Positions 60,552 through 64,000 of a DNA stretch of 64,000 nt are shown here, piece after piece. Source of the stretch: Synanceia verrucosa (lineage: Eukaryota; Chordata; Actinopteri; Perciformes; Synanceiidae); NCBI GenBank assembly GCA_029721515.1, contig CM056563.1, positions 20,155,954 through 20,219,953 of the forward strand. The letters are read 5' to 3'. The first letter of the stretch is position 1. Each line of letters opens with the position of its first letter. The notes under the pieces are model-generated. The model made no database searches. It had not been told where the DNA came from and was given only the letters and a program-made list of their open reading frames with translations. A program made the translations under genes and the position numbers.

Positions 60552-61593
60552 AATAAGAGCAAAATGTTGAAATAAAATAATATGTTTCTTGAATTACCCT
60601 TTTGCAGTGTGACCAGTGGGGAGACCAGTTCTGGCATATTGAATAAAAGGTGGTGACACAAAGTTAAATACCTCTAAGCACATTAACACACAACCATAGA
60701 GCTCCAATAACAGATATAGAAACAACTCTCAGACCATATGCACATCCCTGCTGTTACACAGTCACATGATAATGTACAGCTCTTTGGCTTTACTATGTCT
60801 CCATCTCTGATTTCACCTAATCCAATAATCTATCCTGATCTAATCTAGCCATATAGTATCTAATCCAGATCTGTTTGCAAACAAGTCCTTAGCACGGGGA
60901 TATGTTCCAGTTCAAGAGTGAATCTGTGTAAAATGGAGAGGGCTTTACAGATTAAAATCCATGCATTAGAAAAGAAATAAATACTCAGAGTCATTGTTTC
61001 ACATTTAGTAGAAGCATTAACATTTCATGCAAGGATTTAAAGGACTGTTATTTCCGTGCAGCGTTGAGTAGGCGGCACATTTTAGACTCTGCTTGTCTGC
61101 TGCATATGGATGGCAGAGATTATAATCAGGTCTAAAGGTTGTATTTGTGAGCAAGTGATTGAGCCAGAGCTCCTGATGTGCCAATCAGAGCCAGGCTGCT
61201 CTTGGTAGCCCCTGCAGAGACGAACAGCAGTGGGAGTGAGGGTGGAGGGTGGAGGGTGAACGGCAAAGGGCGCTCTCCTGTAATCTGCTTCACACCCTCC
61301 ATGCCAAATCTTTGACGAGGATGAGTCTGTGCTGCTTTGTTAACACTCTGACAGAAAGGCTACGTTTGGACGTCTTCCAGAAACGGGCCATAAATGCAGC
61401 CAGAGCTGATGAGCTAATGTGAGAAGACACAGCAAAAACAGACGAATGAGTCGACACATTCACACCAGTTCCCAGTCATAAATCAGCTTTCAGTAACGCC
61501 TGTGTCTGGATCAGAAGGAAGCATGGCGAGGCCGTTGGACACCACGGTTGTGGTGATTGATAAAATGCAATTACAGTAACACACACCGCACAG

Positions 61594-61594
<1 letters not shown>

Positions 61595-61636
<42 letters not shown>

Positions 61637-61639
61637 GAA
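61595..61639. repeat. CA microsatellite
   Basis: About 20 CA units with one AAC interruption. Confidence 0.94.
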
Positions 61640-61704
61640 AACACACCAGACTTTGTTCCCAGTTCTTCTGGTGTCTATCCTGACCTTTGAACTCGGTCGG
61701 CCTG

Positions 61705-62130
61705 TTTACTCAGTGAGTACCAGCCCTTTTTTAAAACCAAAAGTGCCTTGTGCCATCTTTCATGATGCAATGAATATTTTGTACTATGTCTCTGAAAACA
61801 CTGAATAGCTCAAATGAAAGAAGTGACTCTCTATTTCATCATGAAAAAAATGTTTGTTTTTACCTTGTTCCGTTCTTGTTTCTTCAGAGGTAGAGGCCAG
61901 TTTCACCAAATCACCACTTTTTGTCCAGATTCTGTTTGTTTTGCTCTCTAATCTTGATCGTCTCCACTTTGTTTTGATCTCTATGACATAGACCGTCTCT
62001 TTATGCTCTGACTACATCTCCCAGAAGCCCCCAAATTACTCACAGGCGCGGGACACCGCGACTGGCAACCCGCTGCCGAAAAAAAAAAAAAATATACGTT
62101 TATAGCACTTAAGCATTGTATTTGAAAGAA
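61705..62130 (-). mobile_element. piggyBac-like MITE, copy 11
   Basis: Left end TTTACTCAGTGAGTACC is a decayed terminus; the body is in reverse orientation with the standard landmarks. The right end frays near 62110-62130 after an A14 run and does not reach a recognisable TTAA. Confidence 0.78.
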
Positions 62131-64000
62131 CGCCTGAACTAAAACTAAGCATGTATGTGTATGTGACAACATCACAAATAAGTATTTTAGTTCAGGCACT
62201 GTGAAGGACACATAGGTGGGCACTAGTGGTCCTTAGTAAACTATGAATACCAGGAAGTAGAGTCTGTTTACAGATTGAATTTTCTCAAGTTACGGACAAC
62301 TTCTGACTCAAATGAGAATAGTAATAGTGTAGCCCATCTTATTAAATGGCTGTTATTTGAGAAATGATCAAGTTTGTGTCATTTACTGGCTGTATTTCTG
62401 TGCCCCCTTCACTCCTGTTAAATGGATATCATCAAATCCAATATTGTCGGATATACTCCAAATAACTCCAAAGTGAAATGGGTGAGTAAATGGCAGTATT
62501 TTATCCTGGAAATAAGGTCCAATTTGTAAAAAAATGACACTTCCCCTTTAAGGTGCCCCTTAGGGTTCCTCCTTGAACCTCGACTGCATCCATCTCTGAA
62601 CAGCTAAACATCATATCTGACTCACACTAACCTGACTGTGCCTGAGCATCTTTCCAATCTAATGTGAGGAGGTCAAAGGACCTGCTACGACTAGCTTGGC
62701 GTACGCTCATGTCTGTGTGTGAATGAAACTACACAGTGCTAAAACCACTGGCTGTATTTCAACATAACAACACCTGCACACACTCCCCTTTCCACTCCCT
62801 CTTTGCAGTCTCTGGCACATCTCCCCCCTTTTTTCCCTGCTCATAAAAGACCCAGAGAAACACATTAACACTGTCAAACTAGGCTAATAGTGTGGCAGAC
62901 ACTTCTAACACAATGTGTGTGCGTGAACAGGAGTATGTGTGATAAAACGCCCATTAGCCTGATTGTGTATGATGTGTTTGTGTCATCAATTGCTCTCACA
63001 GGAAGTGAAGTGAATCAATCAGGTTGCCACTCACAATTACCAAGCTATTAATAACAAAACACTCTACCGTTGCTTCAAACAGCAGCCATAACTGCCAAAA
63101 TGACTCCAGAAGGAAAATAGTGTGATTTTTCAGTACTAAACAGAACTAGCTGCTCTGTATGAGCGTACAGACGACTCGCTATTGTTTGCGTATCAGTTTC
63201 GTTGTGTATTTTCGGGTTGGGATCAAGACTCTTCATCTCTGTCTTAGTGGTAGTGACAGAGCCAACTGGTGCTCATCGATCACAAGATCAACTTCCTAAC
63301 AGATATTTAGAAGCAGAGGATCGACTTCCAACGGCTGGGGAAAGCCCAGGAGGTGTTGATGAACAAGTTTACAGTGAAGCTTTAGAGAGAAGCAATGTGT
63401 TGACAGCAGGCCTGTGGAAGTGGGGAATGTTTAAATATCAATATTCAGAATTAGTTACAGGAACTGCCAGACTAAATACAGAGCTGCCTATTCATCTGCA
63501 GTAATTACAGGTGTTAATAGCAGGATTCCATCAAATGACTTTAAAGTATCCCCATACAACAGTTGAAAGTAAAGTAAAAAATAATATTGAAAGAAAAGTT
63601 CCTCCTCATTTTCCTGTATTTTCCAATCAATGTCCAGCAACACATGTAAACCTACGCTCATTACACGATCGCTGTCTATTTAAAATTCCCATCATACAAC
63701 TTGTTTAGGTTTAGGCAACCACACCACTTAAGTTAGGCTTATGAAAAGTTTAGGATTAAGAGAAAAAAGTCTGGTGTACTTTTAACTTCCTCCATCTGCA
63801 ACATCTATTTATACATCCTGATTCATAATTTTGTGAATTACATACAAACTGATTTTGTGGTGTATACACTATATATAGAAATTATTGTACATTACTTTTC
63901 ACAAGTGTAGCTACTAACAGTGTATAAGAAGAACCTAATTGTTGTTGCTTATCATGACCCAATTCTGAGATTGTAATAGTTATGGATTTTTCATGATAGT
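62131..64000. other. Anonymous sequence at the right end
   Basis: A plus-strand frame is open from 63202 to 63504 and continues after one stop to 63708. The translation shows no recognised domain, so I do not call it a gene. Confidence 0.45.
63700..63770 (+). repeat. Dispersed fragment with ggtttaggcaacca
   Basis: gtttaggtttaggcaaccac, accacttaagttaggc is the second copy of the motif seen at 55691-55745. Confidence 0.4.

Noticed and set aside
1..64000. CRISPR arrays, operons, viral or toxin genes
   Set aside because: Looked for and not seen. The sequence is eukaryotic; regular repeats present are microsatellites, minisatellites or dispersed transposons.

Overview
The window reads as vertebrate nuclear DNA, most likely from a teleost fish. 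It is gene-poor and moderately AT-rich, with no bacterial-style gene packing. It carries many CA/TG dinucleotide tracts and layers of fish-type transposable elements: TTAA-flanked MITEs, hAT-like MITEs, tRNA-derived SINEs, Penelope-like retroelement remnants and LINE-like 3' tails. Nearly every open frame in it is a chance frame, a translated microsatellite or transposon debris.

The only host coding sequence I can support belongs to one gene of the ZNF385 zinc-finger family, transcribed on the minus strand. A 330-nt internal exon at 48061-48390 carries the family's N-terminal C-x2-C-x12-H-x5-H finger, with a good acceptor and donor. About 35 kb further along the direction of transcription, at 13252-13261, an ATG in good context encodes M-L-I followed by a phase-1 gtaagt donor. 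It sits in a CpG-enriched stretch (about 12900-13680). I read this as an alternative promoter and first exon that makes a shorter isoform without the first finger. The remaining exons would lie beyond the left edge, and the exons upstream of the finger exon beyond the right edge or unrecognised. Paralog assignment is unresolved. The long introns make the D or B paralog attractive, while the MLIG start resembles the A and C starts.

Layout: 1-12.9 kb is intron 3' of the alternative first exon, with three piggyBac-like MITEs, one of which carries a hAT MITE. 12.9-13.7 kb is the putative alternative promoter. 13.7-48 kb is the large intron between the two exons. It holds a Penelope-like remnant (15.6-16.5 kb), a nest of hAT-like and foldback elements (20.6-22.9 kb), SINEs (22, 27 and 32.7 kb), a tRNA-Ser-like relic, a 376-bp MITE with 54-bp terminal inverted repeats (40.5 kb), a 44-bp minisatellite (41.2 kb), another hAT/foldback nest (43.9-44.5 kb) and a 31-bp degenerate tandem array (46.9 kb). 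48.4-64 kb is upstream intron or flank with four more piggyBac-like MITEs and further repeats.

The most notable points are the alternative first exon, the eleven-copy TTAA MITE family, and two copies of that family carrying the same hAT MITE at the same base in opposite orientations. I found no rRNA, functional tRNA, CRISPR array, virus or toxin gene.
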